From NCBI RefSeq assembly GCF_000826645.1, contig NZ_JXJP01000014.1, positions 186,001 to 250,000 on the forward strand: DNA of 64,000 nucleotides, in the 5' to 3' direction. Shown piece by piece: positions 8,883 to 17,266 of this stretch (position 1 is its first letter; every line of letters starts with the position of its first letter). Made by a program: the position numbers and the translations under genes. The DNA is from Psychroserpens mesophilus. Its GTDB lineage: Bacteria; Bacteroidota; Bacteroidia; Flavobacteriales; Flavobacteriaceae. Under the pieces are notes generated by a model that worked only from the letters and a program-made list of their open reading frames with translations, was not told the DNA's origin and made no database searches.

Positions 8883-9430
8883 TGAAGGTAACAGAAACAA
8901 AACTAGAAGGATGCTTCATTCTTGAGCCTAAAGTTTTTGAAGATAAAAGGGGTTATTTTTTTGAAAGCTTTAATCAAAATGGTTTTAACAAACTTGTTTC
9001 TAAGACGTCTGTCTTTGTTCAAGATAACGAGTCTTATTCTACAAAAGGAGTACTTAGAGGATTACATTATCAAATAGGAGAGCATGCTCAAGCAAAATTA
9101 GTTCGTGTTGTTCAAGGCTCAGTTTTGGACGTTGCGGTTGATTTGAGAAAGAATTCTAAAACCTTCGGAGAGCACATTTCGGTAGAATTATCAAATGATA
9201 ACAAAAAGCAATTATTTGTTCCAAGAGGTTTTGCTCATGGATTTATTGTGTTAAGTGATACTGCAATTTTTTCCTATAAATGTGACAATTATTACCATAA
9301 GGAATCTGAGGAAGGCATCCTCTACAATGATCCAACACTAAATATTGACTGGCAGTTACATAGTAACGAATTCATTGTTTCAGAAAAAGATATGCTATTA
9401 CCTAATTTTGAAGACGCAAAATTATGGTAA
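8882..9430 (+). CDS. rfbC: dTDP-4-dehydrorhamnose 3,5-epimerase
   Basis: The enzyme epimerises C3 and C5 of dTDP-4-keto-6-deoxyglucose in the rhamnose pathway. This 182-residue cupin protein carries the RmlC signature GVLRGLHYQ with the catalytic-position His62, followed by KLVRVVQGSVLDVAVDLR and the FVPRGFAHGF strand. Length is normal for RmlC. It overlaps rfbD by 7 bases and rfbA by one, so the four rhamnose genes form one tightly coupled unit. Confidence 0.97.
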   Translation: MKVTETKLEGCFILEPKVFEDKRGYFFESFNQNGFNKLVSKTSVFVQDNESYSTKGVLRGLHYQIGEHAQAKLVRVVQGSVLDVAVDLRKNSKTFGEHISVELSNDNKKQLFVPRGFAHGFIVLSDTAIFSYKCDNYYHKESEEGILYNDPTLNIDWQLHSNEFIVSEKDMLLPNFEDAKLW

Positions 9431-10290
9431 AGGTCTTAGTCACAGGAGGAGATGGACAGTTAGGTCATTGCTTAAGAGCCATAACAGAAAGGTTTGAAAA
9501 CATTCAATTCTTATTTACAAATAAAACAGAACTTGATATAACTCAAAAGACTAATATCGATGATTTTTTTACACTTAATAATTTTGATTGGTGTATAAAT
9601 TGTGCAGCATATACTGCAGTAGATAAAGCAGAAAGTGAAATAGAATCCTCTAAAAAAATTAACGTTACTGGCGTTAAAAATTTGGCTGAAGCGTGTCTTA
9701 AACATGACATAAAAATAATCCATATATCAACGGATTTTGTATTTGATGGTACACAAAATAGAGCTTATAAAGAAGATGTGCTCACTAATCCTTTAGGAGT
9801 TTATGGTAACACAAAACTTGGAGGAGAAAATGAGTTGAAAAAAATATGTTCAAAGCATTTCATTATTAGAACCTCATGGCTATATTCTGAATTTAATCAG
9901 AATTTTATGAAAACAATGCTTCGTTTGGCAAAAGATAAAGAGGAATTAAATATTGTTTCTGATCAAATTGGGTCACCAACGTATGCTAGAGATTTAGCAG
10001 AAGTTATTATGCTTATTATTAATCGGGATAGTTCAGATTACGGCCTTTATCACTACAGTAATGAAGGTGTGGCTAGCTGGTATGATTTTGCTAAAGCTAT
10101 ATTTGATTTAAACAGCAATACTGTTAAAGTGATTCCTGTTCCCACAGAGTCATATCCAACGCCATCAAAAAGACCACATTTTAGTGTATTAGATAAAACT
10201 AAAATTAAAACCACGTTTAATATAGAAGTTCCGTATTGGAGAGATAGTTTAAAATATGCTTTGTCTAATTTAGAATTAGTTAAAATATAG
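9424..10290 (+). CDS. rfbD: dTDP-4-dehydrorhamnose reductase
   Basis: This last enzyme reduces dTDP-4-keto-rhamnose to dTDP-L-rhamnose with NAD(P)H. The 288-residue protein has the Rossmann motif GGDGQLG (residues 8-14), Thr103-Asp104 in ISTDFVFDG, and the Tyr127-x3-Lys131 pair in YGNTK. Length and motifs match RmlD. With rfbA, rfbB and rfbC present the locus can make dTDP-rhamnose from glucose-1-phosphate on its own. A 177-base gap with a promoter separates it from gmd. Confidence 0.97.
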   Translation: MVKVLVTGGDGQLGHCLRAITERFENIQFLFTNKTELDITQKTNIDDFFTLNNFDWCINCAAYTAVDKAESEIESSKKINVTGVKNLAEACLKHDIKIIHISTDFVFDGTQNRAYKEDVLTNPLGVYGNTKLGGENELKKICSKHFIIRTSWLYSEFNQNFMKTMLRLAKDKEELNIVSDQIGSPTYARDLAEVIMLIINRDSSDYGLYHYSNEGVASWYDFAKAIFDLNSNTVKVIPVPTESYPTPSKRPHFSVLDKTKIKTTFNIEVPYWRDSLKYALSNLELVKI

Positions 10291-10367
10291 ATGCAGAAAC
10301 GAACTAGTACAGCAAATGTGTATGCAAATTCAGTTCAATTAAATAATAGACTAAGCCTCGCTAGTAA

Positions 10368-10400
10368 TTGTTTAATTTCTGTTCAAAAACATTACATTTG
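10368..10400 (+). promoter_or_regulatory. Promoter upstream of gmd (TTG-N22-TACATTTG)
   Basis: A -33 TTG at 10368-10370 and a -7 TACATTTG at 10393-10400 are 22 bases apart. They lie in the 177-base gap between rfbD and gmd, about 67 bases before the gmd ATG. This is the clearest internal promoter in the first half of the polysaccharide locus and would drive the fucose and PAPS genes. Confidence 0.65.
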
Positions 10401-10467
10401 CAAATCAATACAAGCCACAAATTTAATTGGCAATACTTAATCATTTAAGATTTTAAATAATAATAAA

Positions 10468-11586
10468 ATGCAAAAAAAGGTAGCATTAATTACAGGAGTA
10501 ACAGGACAAGATGGCGCATATTTAAGTGAGTTTCTTTTAAAAAAAGGATACGAAGTTCACGGAGTTAAAAGACGATCATCATTATTTAATACAGACCGAA
10601 TTGATCACTTATATCAAGATCCTCACGAAGAAAATCGAAACTTCTTTCTTCATTATGGAGACTTAACAGACAGTACTAATTTAATTAGACTTATTCAGGA
10701 AATTAAGCCTGATGAAATTTATAATTTAGCAGCAATGAGTCATGTTCATGTCTCATTTGAAACTCCTGAATATACAGCAAATGCAGATGGCATAGGTACT
10801 TTAAGAATTTTGGAAGCCATAAGAATCCTGGGCTTAGAAAAAACGACAAGAATATACCAAGCCTCAACTTCTGAACTTTACGGAAAAGTACAAGAAGTAC
10901 CTCAAACAGAAACAACGCCGTTTTACCCAAGAAGCCCTTATGCGGTTGCAAAAATGTACGCATACTGGATAACAGTTAATTATAGAGAAGCTTACGGTAT
11001 TTATGCTTGTAACGGAATTTTATTTAATCATGAATCTCCGATACGTGGAGAAACTTTTGTAACTCGTAAAATAACAAGAGCCACATCAAAAATAGCCTTA
11101 GGCTTACAAGATAAAATCTATCTAGGAAACCTTAATTCTAAAAGAGATTGGGGACATGCAAAAGATTATATTCGAATGATGTGGATGATTCTTCAGGCTG
11201 ATGAAGCAGAAGATTGGGTTATTGCTACTGGAAAAACAACTACAGTTCGTGACTTTGTAAAGATGTGTTTCAATCATATTGGAGTAGAATTAGAGTTTAA
11301 AGGCGAAGGATCTGATGAGAAAGGATACGTAAAATCATGTAGTAATACTGAATATAATTTAGAAATCGGCAAAGAAGTTATTGCTGTTGACGAAAAGTAT
11401 TACAGACCGACTGAAGTTGACTTACTGGTTGGTGATGCAACTAAGGCGAAAGAAAAACTAGGTTGGATTCCTAAATATGATTTACCAGCTCTTGTTGAAG
11501 ATATGATGTCGAGTGACTTAAATCTTATGAAAAAGCAGCAATACCTTAAAGATGGTGGATATAGAATCAAAAATTACTTCGAGTAG
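10468..11586 (+). CDS. gmd: GDP-mannose 4,6-dehydratase
   Basis: The enzyme converts GDP-mannose to GDP-4-keto-6-deoxymannose, the first step to GDP-L-fucose. The 372-residue protein has the NADP-binding motif GVTGQDG (residues 10-16), the catalytic Thr134 and Glu136 in STSELYG, and Tyr158/Lys162 in YAVAK. Length and motifs match Gmd. No manB or manC for GDP-mannose lies in the window, so that precursor must come from genes elsewhere. It sits 8 bases ahead of fcl and behind a promoter of its own. Confidence 0.97.
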   Translation: MQKKVALITGVTGQDGAYLSEFLLKKGYEVHGVKRRSSLFNTDRIDHLYQDPHEENRNFFLHYGDLTDSTNLIRLIQEIKPDEIYNLAAMSHVHVSFETPEYTANADGIGTLRILEAIRILGLEKTTRIYQASTSELYGKVQEVPQTETTPFYPRSPYAVAKMYAYWITVNYREAYGIYACNGILFNHESPIRGETFVTRKITRATSKIALGLQDKIYLGNLNSKRDWGHAKDYIRMMWMILQADEAEDWVIATGKTTTVRDFVKMCFNHIGVELEFKGEGSDEKGYVKSCSNTEYNLEIGKEVIAVDEKYYRPTEVDLLVGDATKAKEKLGWIPKYDLPALVEDMMSSDLNLMKKQQYLKDGGYRIKNYFE

Positions 11587-11594
11587 AATATCTT

Positions 11595-12641
11595 ATGCGA
11601 AAGGAATCTAAAATTTACGTTGCAGGACACAGAGGCTTGGTTGGAAGCGCATTATTGGAGAACCTAAAAAATAAAGGATACCAAAACATAGTCACAAGAA
11701 CTCACAAAGAATTAGATCTTACAAATCAACTTGAAGTTGCTACTTTTTTTGAAACTGAAAAACCAGAATATGTGTTTTTAGCAGCTGCAAAAGTTGGAGG
11801 AATTGTAGCTAATAATGTTTACAGAGGAGAGTTTATCTACGATAATATGATGATTCAAAACAATGTGATTCATCAAAGTTATGTGAACCATGTAAAAAAG
11901 CTATTGTTTTTAGGAAGCACTTGTATATATCCAAAAAATGCAACGCAACCCATGAAAGAGAGCGAACTGCTTACGGATACTTTAGAATACACCAATGAGC
12001 CTTATGCCATAGCGAAAATTGCTGGTATTAAGATGTGTGAAAGTTACAATTTGCAATACAATACAAACTTCATATCAGTAATGCCTACAAATTTGTATGG
12101 ACCTAATGATAATTTTGATTTAGAAAAATCTCATGTGCTTCCTGCATTAATCAGAAAAATACATCTGGCTAAATTATTAAACGAGAACAATGATGACGAG
12201 GTGTTAACAGACACTGGTTTTTCATCTATAGAAGAAGCAAAAAACTATTTATCGTCTTTTGGAGTTTCTAAAAATCAAGTTGAAATTTGGGGAACAGGTA
12301 AGCCAAGACGAGAGTTTTTATGGTCTAAAGACATGGCTGATGCTTGTGTTTTTATTATGGAAAACAGAGATTTTAAGGATACATATTCTGAAGGTCAAAA
12401 AGAAATCCGTAACACACACATCAATATTGGAACTGGAGAAGATATCTCTATTGCTGAGTTAGCTGAAACGATAAAAAACATTATAGGATTTAAAGGTGAT
12501 CTGGTTTACAATACAGAGAAACCTGATGGGACACTCAGAAAGTTGACAGATGTATCAAAATTGAATGCCTTAGGATGGAAACATAAAATGTCATTGGAAG
12601 ATGGAATAAAGAATATGTATGCGTGGTATAGAACTAAATAA
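11595..12641 (+). CDS. fcl: GDP-L-fucose synthase
   Basis: The enzyme epimerises and reduces the Gmd product to GDP-L-fucose. The Rossmann motif GHRGLVG is at residues 11-17, Ser108-Thr109-Cys110 stands before the active site, and Tyr137/Lys141 in YAIAK complete it. At 348 residues it is about 30 longer than the E. coli enzyme as I remember it (about 320). The extra length is an acidic helical insert at about residues 196-228, just before the [14 protein letters not shown] strand. Other Bacteroidota enzymes have a similar insert as I remember them. Its end overlaps the cysQ start by 23 bases. Confidence 0.95.
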   Translation: MRKESKIYVAGHRGLVGSALLENLKNKGYQNIVTRTHKELDLTNQLEVATFFETEKPEYVFLAAAKVGGIVANNVYRGEFIYDNMMIQNNVIHQSYVNHVKKLLFLGSTCIYPKNATQPMKESELLTDTLEYTNEPYAIAKIAGIKMCESYNLQYNTNFISVMPTNLYGPNDNFDLEKSHVLPALIRKIHLAKLLNENNDDEVLTDTGFSSIEEAKNYLSSFGVSKNQVEIWGTGKPRREFLWSKDMADACVFIMENRDFKDTYSEGQKEIRNTHINIGTGEDISIAELAETIKNIIGFKGDLVYNTEKPDGTLRKLTDVSKLNALGWKHKMSLEDGIKNMYAWYRTK

Positions 12642-13425
12642 AAATTTAAAAACAGCTATAGAAGCCTCTTTAAAAGCTGGAGAGGTGATTATGCAGGTTT
12701 ACGACACTGCTTTTGATGTGGAAATTAAAGATGATAAATCACCTTTAACCGAAGCAGATAAAAAAGCAAATGATATTATTAATTCATTTCTGAAGCCGAC
12801 ACCAATTCCAATTATTAGTGAAGAGAATAAACAATTAGATTATTCTATTAGAAAGGAATGGAAAAGCTGTTGGATTGTAGATCCTGTGGATGGTACAAAA
12901 GAATTTATCAAGCGAAATGGCGAATTTACCGTCAATATCGCATTGGTACAAGATGGAAAACCAGAATTAGGAGTTATTTACGTTCCAGCTTCTAAAACAC
13001 TATACTTCGCTGATGTTTTAAATCAGCAAGCCTATAAAACAGAATTAAATTCTCATGACACAGCAATTGAAGACGTATTAAGTAATGCAAAAAAATTGCT
13101 TGTAAAAGACAGAACTAATACAATACAAGTTGTAGGAAGTAGGTCGCATATGAGTCAGGAAACATTAGATTTTGTCGAAGGCTTAAAGGCCTCTGGAAAT
13201 GAAGTTGAAATCGTTTCTAAAGGAAGTTCATTAAAGTTTTGTCTTGTTGCTGAAGGTAATGCAGATATTTATCCGAGATTTGCACCAACTATGGAATGGG
13301 ATACTGCAGCTGGTCAGGCTATTTGTAATGCTGTTGGAGTTGAGGTCATTTCCGAAGCGACTAAAAAACCACTTTTATACAATAAAGAAAACCTACTCAA
13401 CCCTTGGTTTATTGTAAGTAAATAA
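12619..13425 (+). CDS. cysQ: 3'(2'),5'-bisphosphate nucleotidase CysQ
   Basis: CysQ removes the 3'-phosphate of PAP, the by-product of PAPS-dependent sulfation, and so relieves inhibition of sulfotransferases. The 268-residue protein has the metal-site motifs of the lithium-sensitive phosphatase superfamily: SEEN (residues 67-70), [10 protein letters not shown] with Asp88, Asp91 and Thr93, and the C-terminal EWDTAAGQA. The ATG at 12619 lies inside the end of fcl, a 23-base overlap in another frame. Position next to cysC, cysD and cysN supports a role in PAPS turnover. Confidence 0.93.
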   Translation: MRGIELNKNLKTAIEASLKAGEVIMQVYDTAFDVEIKDDKSPLTEADKKANDIINSFLKPTPIPIISEENKQLDYSIRKEWKSCWIVDPVDGTKEFIKRNGEFTVNIALVQDGKPELGVIYVPASKTLYFADVLNQQAYKTELNSHDTAIEDVLSNAKKLLVKDRTNTIQVVGSRSHMSQETLDFVEGLKASGNEVEIVSKGSSLKFCLVAEGNADIYPRFAPTMEWDTAAGQAICNAVGVEVISEATKKPLLYNKENLLNPWFIVSK

Positions 13426-13880
13426 TGAAAGATCAATCCCATAAGAGGCATATCGCAAAAACGATTACATGGAGAATAGTTGGGACTATAGATACCATAA
13501 TCCTCTCATGGATCATTTCAGGAAACCCTGTAACCGGATTGAAAATTGGATTAGCAGAAGTTATAACAAAAATGCTGCTCTACTATTTACATGAAAGAGC
13601 ATGGTTCAAAATTAATTTATCAAAAGACGGAGAATTGCTTGAGAGCAGAAAACGCCACTTAGCCAAAACATTTACATGGAGGCTTATAGGAACTATTGAC
13701 ACTATGATTCTGGCCTGGGCAATTTCTGGAAACCCGTTAACTGGTTTAAAAATTGGATTTGCTGAAGTCGTAACGAAAATGTTATTATATTATCTGCACG
13801 AGAGAGCTTGGTATAAAGTAAATTACGGACTATCGGATAGAAAAAAATTAAGTAATGGCAAAACACATCATACCTCATAG
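13425..13880 (+). CDS. Tandem DUF2061 membrane protein
   Basis: The 151-residue protein is an internal duplication. Repeat 1 (residues 7-63, KRHIAKTITWRIVGTIDT to LLYYLHERAW) and repeat 2 (residues 76-132, KRHLAKTFTWRLIGTIDT to LLYYLHERAW) are nearly identical, with a charged linker between. Each repeat holds a hydrophobic span after TIDT and a second one before LHERAW, so about four membrane passes are expected. I recognise it as DUF2061, whose function is unknown. The gene starts one base into the cysQ stop and overlaps cysC by 26 bases, so it is locked into the PAPS gene block. A role in sulfate or PAPS handling is inferred from this position only. Confidence 0.88.
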   Translation: MKDQSHKRHIAKTITWRIVGTIDTIILSWIISGNPVTGLKIGLAEVITKMLLYYLHERAWFKINLSKDGELLESRKRHLAKTFTWRLIGTIDTMILAWAISGNPLTGLKIGFAEVVTKMLLYYLHERAWYKVNYGLSDRKKLSNGKTHHTS

Positions 13881-14451
13881 CTATAAAATTTCTAAAGAAG
13901 ATAGATTAGAAGCTAACAAACACAACGCTTTTTTATTGTGGTTTACAGGATTATCAGGTTCTGGTAAATCAACTATTGCCAATGTTGTTGAACAGAAATT
14001 ATTTGAAAAAGGAATAAACACCTATACGCTTGATGGTGACAATATTAGAAAAGGCATAAATAACGACTTATCATTTTCGCCAGAAGACAGAACAGAAAAC
14101 ATAAGACGTATTGCTGAAGTTTCAAATTTAATGGTAGAAGCTGGTCTGGTGGTTTTAGCCGCATTTGTTTCGCCATATAAAAAAGACAGAGAGAATATTA
14201 GAACTATCGTTAAAGATGTTAACTTTGTCGAAGTTTATATCAATGCAAGTGTTGAAGAATGTGAGCGTAGAGATGTAAAAGGACTTTATAAGAAAGCAAG
14301 AGCAGGTGAGATAAAGAACATGACTGGAATATCTGCACCTTATGAAGCACCTGAAAATCCAGATATTGAGATAAACACAGAAACGGAATCGATTGAAGAC
14401 GCTGCAAAACGAATAGTAGATTATATAACACCAAAATTGTCAAGGCAATAA
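13855..14451 (+). CDS. cysC: Adenylyl-sulfate kinase
   Basis: CysC phosphorylates APS at the 3' position to make PAPS, the sulfate donor. The P-loop GLSGSGKST is at residues 32-40, followed by the APS-site segment LDGDNIRKGIN and the SPEDRTENIRRIAEV helix, then FVSPYKKDRE. The length of 198 residues fits a stand-alone APS kinase and there is no fused sulfurylase domain. It overlaps the DUF2061 gene by 26 bases and cysD by one, which points to tight translational coupling. Confidence 0.97.
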   Translation: MAKHIIPHSYKISKEDRLEANKHNAFLLWFTGLSGSGKSTIANVVEQKLFEKGINTYTLDGDNIRKGINNDLSFSPEDRTENIRRIAEVSNLMVEAGLVVLAAFVSPYKKDRENIRTIVKDVNFVEVYINASVEECERRDVKGLYKKARAGEIKNMTGISAPYEAPENPDIEINTETESIEDAAKRIVDYITPKLSRQ

Positions 14452-15356
14452 TGAGTAAATATTATTTAAATTATTTAGACGAATTAGAGAGCGAAGCTAT
14501 TTTCATATTACGTGAAGTTTGGGCTCAATTTGATAACCCTGTAATTCTGTTTTCAGGAGGAAAAGATTCAATTCTTGTAACACATTTAGCAAAAAAAGCA
14601 TTTTATCCTGCTAAAATTCCGTTTCCTTTAATGCACGTAGATACAGGTCATAATTTCCCTGAAACCATTCAGTTTAGAGACGATATTATAAAAGATCTAG
14701 GAGTTGAACTTATTGTAGGTTCTGTTCAAGAGTCTATTGATGAAGGACGTGTTGCTGAAGAAAGAGGGAAAAACGCAACCAGAAATGCACTTCAAATTAC
14801 AACTCTACTTGATGCTATTGAATCTAATAAAATAGATTGCGCAATTGGAGGAGGTCGTCGTGATGAAGAAAAAGCAAGAGCTAAAGAGCGTTTCTTTTCA
14901 CACAGAGATGATTTTGGACAATGGGACCCTAAAAACCAAAGACCTGAACTCTGGAATATATTTAACGGAAGACATTTTGAAGGCGAACACTTTAGAGCAT
15001 TTCCAATAAGTAACTGGACAGAAATGGATGTATGGAATTACATCAAACGTGAAAATATAGCCATTCCATCCTTATACTTCGCTCATGAACGTGAAGTGGT
15101 TTGGAGACAAGACTCTTGGATACCAAATTCTGAGTTCTTAGTTCTTGAAGACCACGAAGAAATCGTCACTAAAAAAATACGCTTTAGAACACTTGGTGAT
15201 ATAACCATTACAGGAGGAATTGAATCTGATGCAGATACTTTAGAGAAAATTGCAGAGGAAGTTTCTGGAATGCGTCAGACTGAAAGGGGAAACCGAAGTG
15301 ATGACAAGCGCTCTGAGTCTGCCATGGAAGATCGAAAGCGTCAAGGTTATTTTTAA
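14451..15356 (+). CDS. cysD: Sulfate adenylyltransferase subunit 2
   Basis: CysD is the catalytic subunit that makes APS from ATP and sulfate. The PP-loop motif SGGKDS is at residues 35-40. Further family landmarks are MHVDTGHNFPET, the arginine-rich GGGRRDEEKARAKERFFS and the C-terminal TERGNRSDDKRSESAMEDRK. The 301-residue length is normal. It works as a heterodimer with CysN, whose gene starts 17 bases downstream. Confidence 0.97.
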   Translation: MSKYYLNYLDELESEAIFILREVWAQFDNPVILFSGGKDSILVTHLAKKAFYPAKIPFPLMHVDTGHNFPETIQFRDDIIKDLGVELIVGSVQESIDEGRVAEERGKNATRNALQITTLLDAIESNKIDCAIGGGRRDEEKARAKERFFSHRDDFGQWDPKNQRPELWNIFNGRHFEGEHFRAFPISNWTEMDVWNYIKRENIAIPSLYFAHEREVVWRQDSWIPNSEFLVLEDHEEIVTKKIRFRTLGDITITGGIESDADTLEKIAEEVSGMRQTERGNRSDDKRSESAMEDRKRQGYF

Positions 15357-15373
15357 AGATTAAACTTATACCA

Positions 15374-16630
15374 ATGTTAGATAACAATCAATTATTACGT
15401 TTTACTACAGCGGGAAGTGTAGATGATGGAAAAAGTACCTTAATAGGTCGTTTGCTATACGATTCAAAATCTATATTTGAAGATCAATTAGAGGCTATTG
15501 AAAATACAAGTAAAAAGAAAGGTCATGAAGGCGTTGACTTGGCTTTATTTACAGATGGTCTGAGAGACGAAAGAGAGCAAGGAATTACCATTGATGTAGC
15601 TTACAGATACTTTACAACACCAAAACGTAAATTTATCATTGCTGATACGCCTGGACATATTCAATACACCAGAAATATGGTAACAGGAGCATCAACAGCT
15701 AATGCCGCTATTATTTTAGTTGATGCACGCCATGGTGTTATTGAACAAACTAGACGACATTCATTTATTGCTTCATTATTACAAATACCACATGTTATCG
15801 TTTGTGTAAATAAAATGGATTTGGTTGATTTTTCTGAAGAAGCTTACAACAAAGTCATTAATCAGTTTGAAGAATTTTCTTCTAAAATGCTCGTAAGAGA
15901 TGTACGTTTTATTCCTATCAGTGCTTTATTAGGTGATAATGTTGTGAATCGCTCTGAAAATATGGATTGGTACCAAGGAGCTCCTTTATTACATACCTTA
16001 GAAACCATGCACATTAGTAGTGATATTAATAAAGTTGATGCACGTTTCCCTGTTCAAACAGTCTTAAGACCACAGAATGATACACATAGAGATTACAGAG
16101 GTTACGCAGGAAGAGTTGCAAGTGGCATTCTAAGAGTTGGTGATGAGGTTACTGTAATGCCATCAGGATTTACATCTGTAATAAAAAGTATAGATACTTT
16201 AGATAAATCATTAAATGAAGCTTACGCACCAATGTCGGTTTCGATAACTTTAGAAGACGATATTGATATCAGTAGAGGCGATATGATTGTAAGGTCTAAC
16301 AATAAACCAGAAGCTCTTCAAGATATTGAAGTTATGTTATGCTGGTTGCATAATGATAGCGCAAAACCAAGAGCAAAATATAGTATTAGGCACACCTCTA
16401 ATGAGCAAAAGGCCATGATTAAAGAGGTGGTTTATAAGATAAATATTGAAACTTTAGATCGAAATACTGAAAACAAAGATCTAAGAATGAACGATATTGC
16501 AAAAGTTAAAATAAGAACTACGAAACCCTTGATGATTGATTCTTATAGAGATAATAAGACCACAGGAAGTATTATTTTAATTGATGACGCAACAAATGAG
16601 ACTGTTGCAGCAGGAATGATTAAATATTAA
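15374..16630 (+). CDS. cysN: Sulfate adenylyltransferase subunit 1 (GTPase)
   Basis: CysN is the EF-Tu-like GTPase that drives APS formation by CysD. Its G-motifs are intact: GSVDDGKST (residues 14-22), DTPGHIQYTRNM and NKMDLVDF, followed by two beta-barrel domains. At 418 residues it ends without a fused APS kinase domain, which agrees with the separate cysC upstream. No PAPS reductase (cysH) or sulfite reductase gene is in the window, so the block as seen makes PAPS and does not reduce it. Confidence 0.97.
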   Translation: MLDNNQLLRFTTAGSVDDGKSTLIGRLLYDSKSIFEDQLEAIENTSKKKGHEGVDLALFTDGLRDEREQGITIDVAYRYFTTPKRKFIIADTPGHIQYTRNMVTGASTANAAIILVDARHGVIEQTRRHSFIASLLQIPHVIVCVNKMDLVDFSEEAYNKVINQFEEFSSKMLVRDVRFIPISALLGDNVVNRSENMDWYQGAPLLHTLETMHISSDINKVDARFPVQTVLRPQNDTHRDYRGYAGRVASGILRVGDEVTVMPSGFTSVIKSIDTLDKSLNEAYAPMSVSITLEDDIDISRGDMIVRSNNKPEALQDIEVMLCWLHNDSAKPRAKYSIRHTSNEQKAMIKEVVYKINIETLDRNTENKDLRMNDIAKVKIRTTKPLMIDSYRDNKTTGSIILIDDATNETVAAGMIKY

Positions 16631-16640
16631 TAATTTAATT

Positions 16641-17177
16641 ATGAGAAATTATTTATTAGTTTTCTTTTTAGTAGCATCTGTTTTTGCTTGTAAAGAGGAG
16701 AAACAAGTAGAAATTAAAAGCACTCAGGAAAAACAACTGGTCAAAAGCAAAGAAGCCTTATCATTTATGCTAGAGGCTATAATTGAAAATAGCGGGACAT
16801 TCACATTATTTTATCTGGAAGAAGGACAAGAACAAATTACTTTAAAAAATTCAAAATCCACTGAGGTCAAGGGTTCTGCAGAGCCTCAAGTAATATCATT
16901 TACAATAAGAGATGAAATTATTCCCGATAAGTTGTTTTTAAGATTTGTAAATGATGAAAAACAACAAACAATTACTGTTAAAACCACATCACTATTTTAT
17001 GGTAAAAAATCTATAGTTATTCAAGATAGCTTGTTTTACCAATATTTTATGCCTAATAAATTTGTTGATTATGATGTCAACAATTTTAAGGCTACAACTA
17101 AGGAAATCGATGGAGAATATCTACCAAGATTTAGCTCAAGAGATGTACTTCTTCAAAAAATGCTCTTAGAGTTTTAG
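16641..17177 (+). CDS. Small lipoprotein of unknown function
   Basis: The 178-residue product has a lipoprotein signal, MRNYLLVFFLVASVFAC, with Cys17 as the likely lipidated residue followed by a charged KEEKQ stretch. The mature part is about 160 residues, soluble, beta-rich in appearance and without recognisable motifs. I do not recognise the family. It starts 10 bases after cysN and precedes the flippase gene, so it is probably transcribed with the PAPS block. It could be an envelope accessory protein of the polysaccharide system, but nothing in its sequence shows this. Confidence 0.75.
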   Translation: MRNYLLVFFLVASVFACKEEKQVEIKSTQEKQLVKSKEALSFMLEAIIENSGTFTLFYLEEGQEQITLKNSKSTEVKGSAEPQVISFTIRDEIIPDKLFLRFVNDEKQQTITVKTTSLFYGKKSIVIQDSLFYQYFMPNKFVDYDVNNFKATTKEIDGEYLPRFSSRDVLLQKMLLEF

Positions 17178-17189
17178 TTTACAATAAAC

Positions 17190-17210
17190 AGTAATGTGTT
17201 ACTTCTTTTT
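17190..17210 (+). terminator. Weak possible terminator after the lipoprotein gene
   Basis: AGTAA (17190-17194) and TTACT (17199-17203) could form a 5-bp stem with a TGTG loop, followed by TCTTTTT. The stem is short, so this may only attenuate transcription into the flippase gene. Confidence 0.3.
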
Positions 17211-17266
17211 AAAATTGCTATAACATGTAATTTGCCAAAAGATTAGTAATACTCAAATAACCAATA

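Noticed and set aside
13425-13880. Two separate DUF2061 genes fused by a sequencing error
   Set aside because: The linker is in frame and polar, there is no internal stop or start signal between the repeats, and both halves keep full motifs, so a true tandem protein is more likely.
12619-16630. Reading the cys genes as an assimilatory sulfate reduction operon
   Set aside because: No PAPS or APS reductase and no sulfite reductase gene is in the window, cysQ and cysC are included, and the block sits between sugar-nucleotide and flippase genes with a sulfotransferase nearby. Supply of PAPS for sulfation fits better, though a double role cannot be excluded.
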